19,314 bases of DNA. It comes from Pseudomonadales bacterium. GTDB lineage: Bacteria; Pseudomonadota; Gammaproteobacteria; Pseudomonadales; UBA7239. Positions 7,537 to 14,857 of the stretch are shown here, one piece after another. The stretch lies in NCBI GenBank assembly GCA_020443005.1, contig JAGRJA010000480.1, positions 1 through 19,314 on the forward strand. Reading direction: 5' to 3'. The notes below the pieces were generated by a model. It saw nothing but the letters and a program-made list of their open reading frames with translations, was not told where the DNA came from and searched no databases. Position 1 is the stretch's first letter; the number at the start of each line of letters is the position of its first letter. Both the position numbers and the translations under genes were made by a program.

Positions 7537-8062
7537 GATGGGCAGGAAAAATCAATGCTTCTGTTGCAAAACCGCTTTCTTTTGCCTGATGAATCAAGTT
7601 GTCGACAATTTCTTCAGAAAGATGAGGCTGTCGAGACAATATCCACAGGTAGTTGAGGTTTGGGCCGGCAATCAGGGCATATTGATAGTTTTCATCCAGT
7701 GCGATGATGTTATAGCCACCGTAAAATGGCCCGAAAAAACTGACTTTTAACCGCCCGACATCTGTCCTGTCTACAAAAAAGGCCTTGCCTATGGCTTCTT
7801 TCCATTGCTGTTTGTCAGTGTTATAGCCGCGATTCACTACCCGGATACCGCCATCATCCCGCAAGCTGTATTCCGCACTAACCCAGTCGAGGCCGCGCTC
7901 AAAGGCGTGATCGAGCCTGGCGATTTCATACCAGGTACCCAGATAGCGGTTGAGCTCGAAACCCTGTATCGGTGTTACCCCTTTTGGCAGACCCGTGCAC
8001 GCGCTGGTGATAATGAGCAAAAAGGCCAGAACAAGCCGGCCCGGGTAATGCAGGATGCGCAT
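7520..8062 (-). CDS. blc: Outer-membrane lipocalin lipoprotein (Blc family)
   Basis: A 180-residue lipoprotein, from the ATG at 8062. A signal peptide with a hydrophobic stretch VLAFLLIITSAC ends in lipobox cysteine C22. The +2 residue is Thr rather than Asp, so outer-membrane sorting by Lol is expected. The lipocalin signature GTWYEIARLDHAFERGL (42-58) is followed by the barrel strands, with NRGYN, FFGPFYGGYNIIALD and YALIAGPNLNYLWILSR typical of bacterial lipocalins such as Blc. The family binds fatty acids or lysophospholipids at the periplasmic side of the outer membrane. Only 5 nt separate it from the stop of the upstream oxidoreductase, so the two are one transcript. A longer upstream-extended frame exists but would lie within the preceding gene and lacks a signal peptide start. 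Confidence 0.92.
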   Translation of the reverse strand: MRILHYPGRLVLAFLLIITSACTGLPKGVTPIQGFELNRYLGTWYEIARLDHAFERGLDWVSAEYSLRDDGGIRVVNRGYNTDKQQWKEAIGKAFFVDRTDVGRLKVSFFGPFYGGYNIIALDENYQYALIAGPNLNYLWILSRQPHLSEEIVDNLIHQAKESGFATEALIFPAHQTGGS

Positions 8063-8067
8063 GGCGC

Positions 8068-8952
8068 TCAGACCGGGTCGCCGCAATGCTGGATGATGTT
8101 GTCCTGGAACCATTTGAGAATGTCTATTTTTTGTTCCACGGTTTTGTCATCCGGGTCTCCTGCATAGGCATCACGAAAACCCACGATGCATTCGGTAACA
8201 CCGGCCTCTTCCAGTTTTTTGACGCCATCGACGCTAAAGGCGTCAGCAGTAATGGCGTGGAATTCAAAGGGCCTGTTGTCGGTGCCAAATTCTTTTCGAT
8301 AGGCATTGATCCTGTCGATGAAAGTCTTGAGGGTTTCTGCATCTCCGCCAGCATGAACCCAGCCATCGCCAATCAGTGCAGCCCGTTTTAATGCCGGGTC
8401 GGCATGCCCGCCAATGAGTATGGGTACGGGTTGATCGGGTACCGGGCAAATTTTGCAGGCGGGGATCTGGTAGAACTCACTGTCATAACCATAGTATTCA
8501 CCCGTCATGAGACCACGAATAATGTCGACCATTTCGTCCATGCGTTTGCCCCGGCCTTCCCAGCGCTCGCCGCAAATCTGGAAATCTTCAACCCAGGGGC
8601 TGATACCCACACCCAAGGCAAAGCGGTTATTGGTCATGCAGGCCACCGTTGCGGTTTGCTTTGCAACCAGAACCGGGTTTCGAATGGGTAGCTTGACCAC
8701 GCTGGTGGTAAAGCGAATGCGCTCGGTGACAGCACCGAGCGCAGGTATGGCACAAAAAGGCTCAAGGAAGGGAAGCCCTTCAAGAAAATTGCGGGAGCCG
8801 TCGGCGTTATAGGGGTATTTGGTATTGGCGACTTCCGGGTAGCAGATACTGTCCGGGAATGTGAAACCGTGAAAACCGAGTTCCTCTACAGCTTTTGCCA
8901 GGGGAATATAGTGATCTGTTTGGCACATGGTGGCGTGAAAAGTAAAACGCAT
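8068..8952 (-). CDS. LLM-class flavin-dependent (probably F420-type) oxidoreductase
   Basis: A 294-residue luciferase-like monooxygenase-fold protein. Family features are AVEELGFHGFTFPDS near the N-terminus, the central NPVLVAKQTATVACMTNNRFALGVGISPW (93-120), WEGRGKRMDEMVDIIRGL (131-148), PILIGGHADPALKRAALIGDGWV (177-199) and a final TIM-barrel strand at TECIVGF. The pattern is that of the F420-dependent LLM subfamily, but FMN cannot be excluded from sequence alone. The start at 8952 was chosen over an open extension to 9033 because GGAG lies 7 nt upstream and the family begins at MRFTFHATM. It is co-transcribed with the lipocalin and divergent from the P450, so the three may handle a shared hydrophobic substrate. 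That link is inference. Confidence 0.9.
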   Translation of the reverse strand: MRFTFHATMCQTDHYIPLAKAVEELGFHGFTFPDSICYPEVANTKYPYNADGSRNFLEGLPFLEPFCAIPALGAVTERIRFTTSVVKLPIRNPVLVAKQTATVACMTNNRFALGVGISPWVEDFQICGERWEGRGKRMDEMVDIIRGLMTGEYYGYDSEFYQIPACKICPVPDQPVPILIGGHADPALKRAALIGDGWVHAGGDAETLKTFIDRINAYRKEFGTDNRPFEFHAITADAFSVDGVKKLEEAGVTECIVGFRDAYAGDPDDKTVEQKIDILKWFQDNIIQHCGDPV

Positions 8953-9012
8953 GAGGCATCTCCGGTGTGTAAGTGCTGTAAATTCAGGAAAAAAAACAGG
9001 ATCACATTGTCG

Positions 9013-9037
9013 TTTATTGATTCCCAGAGTCAATAAA
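9013..9037. promoter_or_regulatory. 25-bp inverted repeat in the LLM/P450 divergent region (operator candidate)
   Basis: Arms TTTATTGATTC (9013-9023) and GAGTCAATAAA (9027-9037) are complementary with one mismatch around a 3-bp centre. Size and spacing suit a dimeric repressor of the TetR or GntR type. It is 60 bp before the LLM start and about 195 bp before the P450. No regulator gene lies beside it. The rest of the 280-bp gap is AT-rich; CAGGGGG 8 nt before the P450 ATG is its ribosome-binding site. Confidence 0.45.
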
Positions 9038-9232
9038 TACGCAAAATTTTACAGTGAGGTTCACCCGGCCTTGTGTCGCTGCTGTTTGTGCGGGCAATCT
9101 ATTGGCGAGTGCGCTTGCTGATTCAGCGCAAGGTTGAAGAACTTCGACATTGCGTCCACCCAAAAAAAAGGGTAGTTTGCTCCGCATTCTGTTTTCTTTC
9201 GATAAATCCAATACTCAGCAGGGGGTATCTTT

Positions 9233-10480
9233 ATGACCGAAAAATGTCCGTTTCAGGCAGATCTGATGAATCCGGTAAAAATGGCGGAACAGGGTCTTGC
9301 GTTTGATGCCTTTCGCAAACTGCGTGCCGAGTGCCCTGTATCACTGCAAGATTCAGATCGCGGACCTTTTTGGGCGGTGACCAAACGAGAGCATATTGAT
9401 TTTATCTCAAAGAACCCTGCACTTTTTTCCTCCAGCGATAATCTGGCGCACCCCACACCCGGTGGCGATGAGGACCCGGAAGCACGGGAAATCATGAAAC
9501 AATTGATTATCAATATGGACCCGCCCGATCACATCAAATTTCGCCGCGTTGTCAAAAATGCTTTTACCGGTCGTGCGGTCGATGAGCTCGAGCCGATGAT
9601 GCGTGATTTTGCCAAAGATATCATCGACCAGATCGCCAAAAAGGGTGAGTGCGAGTTTGTCAGTGAAGTGGCAGCCGAGATGCCACTGTTCGTGATTTGC
9701 GCCCTGATGGAAATGCCTTCCGAAGATCGCCAGAAGTTTTCCGATCTGGTCGACATCATGATTGGTATGGATGATCCCGAGCTGGATGTTTCCCCGGAGG
9801 ATGGCCAGCTGGCCGCGGCACAGCTGTTTGAAATTGCCATGGGTCTGGCAGCCAATCACAGGGCAAATCCGAAAGAAGGCACGGTATTACATGCGCTTCT
9901 TAACGGTGTTGTGGAAGGTGATAACCTCAATGAGTTCGAGTTTTGCAGCTTCTTCCTGATACTGATTGCCGGCGGTGTTGAAACCACAAGAACAGCAACC
10001 ACTCACGGTATGCGCCTGCTGATGGAGCACCCTGAGCAACTGCAGATGCTGGTTGACAATCCTGCACTGATTCCCGATGCAGTAGAAGAAATACTGCGTT
10101 TTTACCCTTCTTTCAATTACATGCAGCGCACAGCCAGAGAGGATATCAAGCTCGGTGATATGGATATCAAGAAAGGCGATATCGTCAGAATGTTCTATCC
10201 ATCAGTGAATCACGATGATGAGATCTTTGGTGAAGATGCCGAGAAATTTGATATCACGCGAAACCAGCGAACCCCCAATCTTCGCAATGAACACAGGACT
10301 TTCGGTATTGGCCAGCACTTTTGTCTGGGTTCCCACCTTGCCCGCAAGGAGTTGAATGTGATGTTTTCGGAAATTATTCCGCGCTTGCGTAATCCTAAGC
10401 TGGTGGGTCAGACCAAAAATCTGGTGTCGAGTTTTATCCCGGGTATCAAGGAAATGCATATTTCCTTCGACCCTGAATAA
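9233..10480 (+). CDS. Cytochrome P450
   Basis: A 415-residue soluble bacterial P450 of normal length. The I-helix oxygen-activation motif is AGGVETT (246-252), the K-helix ExxR is E286-I-L-R289, and the heme loop is FGIGQHFCLGSHLAR with thiolate ligand C364. NMDPPDHIKFRRVV (94-107) is the usual C-helix region with the heme-propionate Arg/His. The start ATG has a GGGGG ribosome-binding site 8 nt away. P450s hydroxylate hydrophobic substrates with electrons from a ferredoxin and ferredoxin reductase, and neither is encoded nearby. It diverges from the LLM oxidoreductase over a dyad symmetry element. The general look is that of terpene, steroid or fatty-acid hydroxylating P450s of marine proteobacteria. 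I cannot assign a CYP family or substrate. Confidence 0.96.
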   Translation: MTEKCPFQADLMNPVKMAEQGLAFDAFRKLRAECPVSLQDSDRGPFWAVTKREHIDFISKNPALFSSSDNLAHPTPGGDEDPEAREIMKQLIINMDPPDHIKFRRVVKNAFTGRAVDELEPMMRDFAKDIIDQIAKKGECEFVSEVAAEMPLFVICALMEMPSEDRQKFSDLVDIMIGMDDPELDVSPEDGQLAAAQLFEIAMGLAANHRANPKEGTVLHALLNGVVEGDNLNEFEFCSFFLILIAGGVETTRTATTHGMRLLMEHPEQLQMLVDNPALIPDAVEEILRFYPSFNYMQRTAREDIKLGDMDIKKGDIVRMFYPSVNHDDEIFGEDAEKFDITRNQRTPNLRNEHRTFGIGQHFCLGSHLARKELNVMFSEIIPRLRNPKLVGQTKNLVSSFIPGIKEMHISFDPE

Positions 10481-10532
10481 GCGGTTCGAGCGCGGGTTGC
10501 AAGCTGCTCATTCCTGTTTCACTTCCTTTCCT

Positions 10533-10578
10533 GGTCAGCCGCGTGATGAATGCGTGGCTGGTTGGGTATTGTTTTTTT
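10533..10578 (+). terminator. Candidate terminator after the P450
   Basis: CAGCCGCG (10536-10543) pairs with CGTGGCTG (10553-10560), one pair being a G-U wobble, around a 9-nt loop. Further G-U pairs could extend the base. A run of seven T (10572-10578) follows, but about 11 nt later than is ideal. The rest of the 147-bp gap before the next gene shows nothing clear apart from the ribosome-binding site at its end. Confidence 0.35.
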
Positions 10579-10627
10579 CATGCTACGCTTTGAATAACTG
10601 AAGGCGCTGGATGACAGGAGGTGATTC

Positions 10628-11011
10628 ATGCCGTTTACATTATCCCATGAGCGCGAGCGAAATTTTATTCGGTTGACATTCAGGTTGCCGGATACTTTTC
10701 AGGAGCACGAAGAAGCTCGTCAGGGTATTTTGCGGCACATCAAGCAGCATCAATGCAGGCGTATACTGGTCGATTTTTCTGCAATGAATGCGCCCACTCG
10801 CATGAACAAGAAAGAACAATTCACATTTACTCAAAACTGGAATGGCAGGGATTTCAGGTACTGTGTGTTTGCGATACTTTTGCCTGAAGAGAGCCAATGT
10901 CAGGATGATTGGTACTTCATGACATATTTGATTCGTGAAAAAGGCGTTGTTGGTCAGCCGTTCAGCCAGGCCGCTAAAGCCGTTGCTTGGCTCTGTGAAG
11001 AGGGCGGGTGA
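10628..11011 (+). CDS. Small protein of unknown function, possibly SpoIIAA/STAS-like fold
   Basis: A 127-residue cytoplasmic protein with no signal peptide or membrane segment. I do not recognise a family with certainty. The alternating pattern, an early basic strand, a helix (HEEARQGILRHIKQHQ), the strand RRILVDFSAM (44-53), a central aromatic part, then a strand YCVFAILLPEE and a C-terminal helix (SQAAKAVAWLCEE), is reminiscent of SpoIIAA-like/STAS small domains. This is inference. The ribosome-binding site AGGAGGTGAT (10616-10625) is a perfect 10-nt match to the anti-Shine-Dalgarno end of 16S rRNA at good spacing, which strongly supports the start. It stands alone, with the P450 upstream and the peroxidase converging on it. 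Confidence 0.8.
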   Translation: MPFTLSHERERNFIRLTFRLPDTFQEHEEARQGILRHIKQHQCRRILVDFSAMNAPTRMNKKEQFTFTQNWNGRDFRYCVFAILLPEESQCQDDWYFMTYLIREKGVVGQPFSQAAKAVAWLCEEGG

Positions 11012-11054
11012 ACAAAGAGCGTCTTTTCTTCTGCCTGTTTTCTGTCAGCCGTTT

Positions 11055-11929
11055 TCAAAAGTCATAGTTAATCTGCCCTTTATCATCTACGGGAGGGCAC
11101 CAGAAGTAACTTCCGCTGACAGGGCGCGTAAAACTGAACAGTGCATCACTTATCCCGTCGTTTTTGCCGAGCATATTGTCGAGCAGCCTTTCAAAGGCAT
11201 CAAAATGTTTTCCAAAAGCGACAAACATCAAACCCGCTGACATATCATCGGCCCATGGCATGGATCGACGAACAATAAAAGCTTCCGGTTCAAAGCTTTC
11301 CTGCGCTGTTCTTTTGACATGCGCCGAGGGGGGGCATCCGCTATTTCGGTGTTGTCGGCAATGTGTCTGCCAATGGTGTGGTCGCGTTTTTCTGCAGAAA
11401 AGTTTTCGAAAGTATCAAGGTCGTGCAGCCATTTCTGAACGGCAACAAAACTGCTGCCCTGTAATCTGCTTCCGGCGTCCTGCACAAAACCGGCGGCAAG
11501 TGCGTCTTCGCCCTGCGGATTTTCTGTGCCATCAATATAGCCGGTGAGATCCTGGCTGTTGCCGTAAATAAAAGCATCGCTCACATCTTCAAGCAGAAAT
11601 GCCGGTGCAAGCCGGTGTTCGATGGAACGGCTTCGATGCAGTAACTCGCCACGATCATCGCCTTTTAACCACAGCCACAGCGAAACGGGTGTGGAGGGAA
11701 TGTCGATGGTTTTGCCGGAGAGGGCCGGATGCTGTTTTAGGCCGCAGATATTCAGCCCGAGGGTTTCAACCAGTGAGGGGCCGAAACCGATAACGCTGTT
11801 GGTCATATCGATGGATCGACGAAGCTCTTCCAGAACCTCATGCGGTTCACAGCCCGGTATCAGAGAGAATGAAAGATAACGACTCTGGGGGGAGAGTGCA
11901 GAAAGAATGGCGGGTTGTGGTGAATTCAT
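11055..11929 (-). pseudogene. DyP-type (YfeX-like) heme peroxidase, frameshifted at a G7 run
   Basis: Two adjoining minus-strand frames make one dye-decolorizing peroxidase of about 291 residues. The first frame (from 11929) holds the N-terminal ferredoxin-like domain and the distal motif G130-Y-I-D133-G-T-E-N, then reaches DNTEIADAPP (to residue 201). At the run of seven G on the plus strand (11328-11334) the frame is lost. The other frame continues SAHVKRTAQ, IVRRSMPW, LMFVAFGKH and ends SFTRPVSGSYFWCPP near 11055. An eighth G would restore DAPPSAHV. The part lost from the first frame contains the proximal heme histidine (SAHV) and the distal arginine (IVRRS), so the truncated product should be inactive. 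The cause may be true mutation, homopolymer sequencing error or slippage. No encapsulin gene and no Tat signal are seen. If intact it would be a cytoplasmic peroxidase. The ribosome-binding site is weak. Confidence 0.85.
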
Positions 11930-12005
11930 TAGGTGCAGATTCCTGGTCTGTTAAAGAGGGTTATGCCGGTAGCGTAAAGGGTCGACGGATGCCAAGTGTA
12001 AACAT

Positions 12006-12677
12006 TTATTCCTTGAGTTCTATCAAGACACTGCCTTCCTTGATAACAATGTTTTCCACGCCCTCACTGAAGGAGCGCCAGAAGCCGGGGTCGTTTCCAT
12101 ACATCTCTACCAGGTCGACATTTTTCAGGTTGCCGAGCCAGGCATTGGGCAGAGGTACACCCCAGATACTGATACCGCGAAGAGCAACCAGGGGTTTGCC
12201 GTTACTGTAAGATAATGCCACGCCTCCAGACACTTTGAGGGTTTTGCCGCCTATCACGGGAAAATCGGGGTCAACGGGCACCAGGAGTTTAATGCTGGCG
12301 AGATTGTCGGAAAGGTCGATCGCCAGTTTGTCGGCAAGGTCGGTATTTTTGGCCAGTAATGCATTCAGCTCCCTTTCGGAAAACTTGATACTGCGTTCGG
12401 CATTGTCCTCGCTATAGCGCTCCGGTTGTAACTTGGTGTGAGTGGAAAAGTTGTCGAGGCGATCAATCTTTTGTTCGAGCTGTTGTTGTTCTTTCTCACT
12501 GAGGTTGACCGGGCGAAAAGCATCGGGAAAAAGAAAGTATTTCAGGCTTGCAAAAACGATCAGCACAGATAAAAGGACAGAGCAAAGAATAATGAAAAAA
12601 GTTTTCAGTGTGCTTGACGGCTTGACGGCTGGCTGGCTTGCAGTGCTTTCAGTATTTTCTGTGATGGTGTCGTTCAT
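12006..12677 (-). CDS. Single-pass membrane protein of unknown function
   Basis: A 223-residue protein. A Ser/Thr-rich polar N-terminus (1-24) precedes one transmembrane helix (about 26-48, TFFIILCSVLLSVLIVFASL). After a helical, Gln/Glu-rich linker comes a C-terminal domain of alternating strands (about 88-223), expected on the periplasmic side. The phrase IKFSERELNALLAKN followed by amphipathic strands (LAIDLSDNLASIKLLVPVD, GVALSYSNGKPLVALRGISIWGVPLP) recalls lipid-binding DUF2993/TULIP-like or AsmA-like domains. I offer this only as resemblance. The ATG has GGGA 7 nt upstream. It lies in tandem, 76 nt upstream of the peroxidase gene, but a shared transcript is not evident. Function unknown. 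Confidence 0.8.
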   Translation of the reverse strand: MNDTITENTESTASQPAVKPSSTLKTFFIILCSVLLSVLIVFASLKYFLFPDAFRPVNLSEKEQQQLEQKIDRLDNFSTHTKLQPERYSEDNAERSIKFSERELNALLAKNTDLADKLAIDLSDNLASIKLLVPVDPDFPVIGGKTLKVSGGVALSYSNGKPLVALRGISIWGVPLPNAWLGNLKNVDLVEMYGNDPGFWRSFSEGVENIVIKEGSVLIELKE

Positions 12678-12745
12678 AATAATCCCGCTGTAGATACTTT
12701 AATATTCTAGCACTGTTTGTTTTTAGCTTTGTAGAAAGCCTGTTG

Positions 12746-13192
12746 TTATTCCCAGGCGAGTTTTTTTAATAACCAATCGTCCCCCTCTTTTTGCCAGGCA
12801 AGCGAGAAGCTGTACAAGCGCCCATCCTTTGGTAGCAAGCGGTCGGCACCGGTAATCAGGGCTGTGCCAGCCGTTTCGGCCTGATAATCATAAACCGGGT
12901 CAATGGCGGTTTTAGTCGAGATCAGGGTGACATTAATAGTTTTGTGCTTGAGGAAATTCAGGGCAAGCAGAGCCTGAAGTTGATCGCGGGTCATGTCTTT
13001 TTGCGCACTGAAATTGGGGTGAAGGAAATCCATCAATGCGCCGGATTTTTTGTTTTCAAGTGCTGCCTGCATCGACTTGATTTGCAACTGAATTTGCTCT
13101 TCTTCTGATGGTTGCGTGCAGGAAAGCAGTGATAGCAACACTATACAGTGCAGGCAGGTGCGGGAAATTTGCATCCATCGTTGTTTCTTCAT
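12746..13192 (-). CDS. Putative lipoprotein with NTF2-like domain
   Basis: A 148-residue protein when started at the ATG at 13192. An open extension upstream lacks signal-peptide character. The N-terminus is basic (MKKQRW), then CLHCIVLLSLLSC gives a hydrophobic core and lipobox LLSC. The mature part begins TQPSEEEQIQLQIKSMQAALENK. It has the helix-helix-sheet order of small NTF2-like (SnoaL-type) domains, with LMDFLHPNFSAQ, the strand NVTLISTKT and a final YSFSLAWQKEGDDWLLKKLAWE. Such lipoproteins are common in gammaproteobacteria and have no assigned role. It is divergent from the small frame and dtd; only 46 bp separate the start codons. Function unknown. Confidence 0.8.
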   Translation of the reverse strand: MKKQRWMQISRTCLHCIVLLSLLSCTQPSEEEQIQLQIKSMQAALENKKSGALMDFLHPNFSAQKDMTRDQLQALLALNFLKHKTINVTLISTKTAIDPVYDYQAETAGTALITGADRLLPKDGRLYSFSLAWQKEGDDWLLKKLAWE

Positions 13193-13238
13193 CGGTGACA
13201 AGCCTTTGTTGTGTACTTTCAGAAAAAAGGGGGATGTT

Positions 13239-13337
13239 ATGGCTTTACTACCCATGCTACTGTTTCCCTTTGTGATTGCCAATCAGTTTGGTTTGGCTGC
13301 TGATTTGGTTTGGCTGCTGAAGTTTTTGGCGTATTGA
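13239..13337 (+). CDS. Possible 32-residue hydrophobic peptide upstream of dtd
   Basis: A short frame, MALLPMLLFPFV to VWLLKFLAY, that could form one membrane helix. Support: AAGGGGGA lies 4 nt before the ATG, and the TGA stop sits within TGAGGGG, which is the ribosome-binding site of dtd, so translation would be coupled (13 nt between stop and the dtd start). Against: it contains a 17-bp tandem duplication, and no family is recognisable. It could be a true small membrane protein or a leader that sets dtd translation. Confidence 0.35.
   Translation: MALLPMLLFPFVIANQFGLAADLVWLLKFLAY
13287..13320. repeat. 17-bp perfect tandem duplication
   Basis: TTTGGTTTGGCTGCTGA occurs at 13287-13303 and again, directly abutting, at 13304-13320. 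The unit length is not a multiple of three, so the copies are read in different frames in the small hydrophobic peptide. This looks like a recent slippage duplication just before dtd. Confidence 0.95.
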
Positions 13338-13350
13338 GGGGTGTGCAGGC

Positions 13351-13791
13351 TTGCGGGCTTTAATCCAGAGAGTAACGGAAGCTTCCGTAGAAGTGGAAGG
13401 CGTTTGTGTTGGTGCAATTCACCGGGGCTTGCTGGTGTTGTTGGGCGTTGATAAACACGATAGTGAAGAAACCGCCTTGCGCATGATTGACAAACTGTTG
13501 GCTTACCGGGTGTTTCCCGATGATGAAGGTAAGATGAACTGCTCTGTTACCGATATAGCGGGTGAATTGTTGATCGTGTCACAATTCACCCTGTCGGCGG
13601 ACACGAAAAAAGGCCTGAGGCCTTCGTTTTCCAGTGCTGCAGCACCGGAACTGGCAGAGCGCCTGTACAATTTCGTTGTAAATGAAGTGGAAGGCAAGCT
13701 TGGCAATGTTGCCAGTGGTGTGTTTGGTGCCGATATGAAAGTACGCTTGCTGAATGACGGGCCTGTGACATTCTTGCTCGAAATCAATTGA
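13351..13791 (+). CDS. dtd: D-aminoacyl-tRNA deacylase
   Basis: A 146-residue protein, the normal length for DTD. The enzyme hydrolyses D-aminoacyl-tRNAs and mischarged glycyl-tRNA(Ala) as a cytoplasmic homodimer, protecting translation from wrong-chirality amino acids. The two signature motifs that build the cross-subunit active site are S77-Q-F-T-L81 and N135-D-G-P-V-T140 (Gly-cisPro). The N-terminus RALIQRVTEASV and the segment KKGLRPSFSSAA are also family consensus. The start is TTG, inferred because the conserved second residue follows directly and no in-frame ATG or GTG precedes it. GAGGGG lies 9 nt upstream, overlapping the stop of a small hydrophobic frame. The weak start may keep expression low or make it dependent on that frame. 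Confidence 0.96.
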   Translation: MRALIQRVTEASVEVEGVCVGAIHRGLLVLLGVDKHDSEETALRMIDKLLAYRVFPDDEGKMNCSVTDIAGELLIVSQFTLSADTKKGLRPSFSSAAAPELAERLYNFVVNEVEGKLGNVASGVFGADMKVRLLNDGPVTFLLEIN

Positions 13792-13811
13792 AGCCCGGAC
13801 AAGGCTTTTTT
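13791..13811 (+). terminator. Candidate intrinsic terminator after dtd
   Basis: AAGCC (13791-13795, starting in the stop codon), a 7-nt loop, GGCTT (13803-13807) and a run of six T (13806-13811). The stem is short but the layout is that of an intrinsic terminator. Confidence 0.4.
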
Positions 13812-13898
13812 GTTTTCTGATGGCACGGTACTGTTGTCGCCAGCAATGAGAATCACATTCTGTCGGAATGCCGGTAACGGGGAGTTGGAGATAAGGTC

Positions 13899-14849
13899 AT
13901 GAGTATTGAGTCGCAAAAGCCGGAAGAAGTCAGCTTTCCGCTCTGGGTTGATCAGCCTGATGCTCTGGGGCGGGTAGAGGCGCGTTTGGCCGGCGGTGAC
14001 ATCAGTCAGGTTGACGCACAGCACTTGCGGCAATTTATTGAGCAGGGCTTTGTGATTATTCCGGGTGCCATTAGCCCGGAGCATGTCGACCTGATCAATC
14101 GCGATATTGACACCATGCATAACACGCCTGAGCGTTATCTGGTCAAGTATCAGGGAAAGCAGTTTGGTCATCCCGCGTCGGCTGATCTGCCTGACAAGTG
14201 TCGCATCCTCGATATGTATGTACCCAGTGAAGCCAGTTTGGCAGCAATACTGGCCGATCCGATCACCCATTTTTTATCACTGGTTTACGGGCAACCGCCA
14301 CTGGCTTTTCAAACCCTGACTTTTCTTCGCGGGTCAGAGCAATCCATGCATAAGGACATTTCCTATGTGGTCGTGGATAAACCACTGACATTGACAGCTT
14401 CCTGGATTGCTCTGGAGGATGTCAAACCGGGTTCGGGCGAGTTGATGTATTACCCAGGCAGTCACCGCGACAAGGTGTTCCTGTTCAAGGACAAGCATAT
14501 TGCCTGGAACCCGAATCGCGATGGCAAGGTTACCCATGTTGAGTACCTCGATTTTATCAAGCGCGCTGCATTGCTTCGCGGTGTGAATGAAGCGTACTTC
14601 CTGCCGAAGAAAGGTGATGCCTTGATCTGGCATGCCAATCTTGCTCACGGAGGCGCGCCGATAACCGATTCAGCGAGTAGCCGTCGCAGTTTGGTGACAC
14701 ATTATTGCGCTTATGAAGGGGCCCCCAATTACGCCAGTGTATCTCCGGCGCGTTTTTTTAAACGCCCTTTCGGGCAAGGCTATTATTCTTCAAAACGCTA
14801 TGATCTTGCAGAAACCGCTCACCCGGAACGGCCGTGGTTGATGGGGTGA
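13899..14849 (+). CDS. Phytanoyl-CoA dioxygenase (PhyH) family protein
   Basis: A 316-residue protein of the non-heme Fe(II)/2-oxoglutarate dioxygenase PhyH family. The iron triad is H151-x-D153 in MHKDISYV and the distal histidine in WHANLAHGG (most likely H250). R262/R263 in SSRRSLVTHYC is the candidate 2-oxoglutarate carboxylate ligand. The early segment FIEQGFVIIPGAISPEHVDLI (46-66) and the central GSGELMYYPGSH are also typical. Such enzymes hydroxylate acyl-CoAs, amino acids or natural products; nothing here sets the substrate. The start ATG has GGAG 8 nt upstream. It appears to be a single-gene unit between dtd and a convergent gene. The surrounding window holds other oxidoreductases (P450, LLM, 5-alpha-reductase-like), but they are not in one operon. 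Confidence 0.9.
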   Translation: MSIESQKPEEVSFPLWVDQPDALGRVEARLAGGDISQVDAQHLRQFIEQGFVIIPGAISPEHVDLINRDIDTMHNTPERYLVKYQGKQFGHPASADLPDKCRILDMYVPSEASLAAILADPITHFLSLVYGQPPLAFQTLTFLRGSEQSMHKDISYVVVDKPLTLTASWIALEDVKPGSGELMYYPGSHRDKVFLFKDKHIAWNPNRDGKVTHVEYLDFIKRAALLRGVNEAYFLPKKGDALIWHANLAHGGAPITDSASSRRSLVTHYCAYEGAPNYASVSPARFFKRPFGQGYYSSKRYDLAETAHPERPWLMG

Positions 14850-14857
14850 CTTTTTGA

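Noticed and set aside
7369..7656. Plus-strand open frame of 95 codons after the PAP2 gene
   Set aside because: Nearly half is antisense to the lipocalin, there is no convincing ribosome-binding site, and the translation lacks any motif.
8976..9054. CTGTAAA and TTTACAG as a long-range inverted repeat
   Set aside because: Seven bases separated by about 64 bp in AT-rich DNA is expected by chance.
11950..11966. GTTAAA near the peroxidase start as a third ColR-like box
   Set aside because: Only one half-site matches; the other (TTATG on the plus strand, CATAAC on the minus strand) is degenerate and spaced 10 rather than 11 bp.
12724..12740. Short stem GCTTT/AAAGC between the two unknown genes
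   Set aside because: Five-pair stem without a proper T run on either strand; not called as a terminator.
13503..14270. Long minus-strand open frame of about 255 codons across dtd and the PhyH gene
   Set aside because: It is antisense to two clearly recognised genes, has no recognisable protein features and no ribosome-binding site; it reflects codon bias of the real genes.
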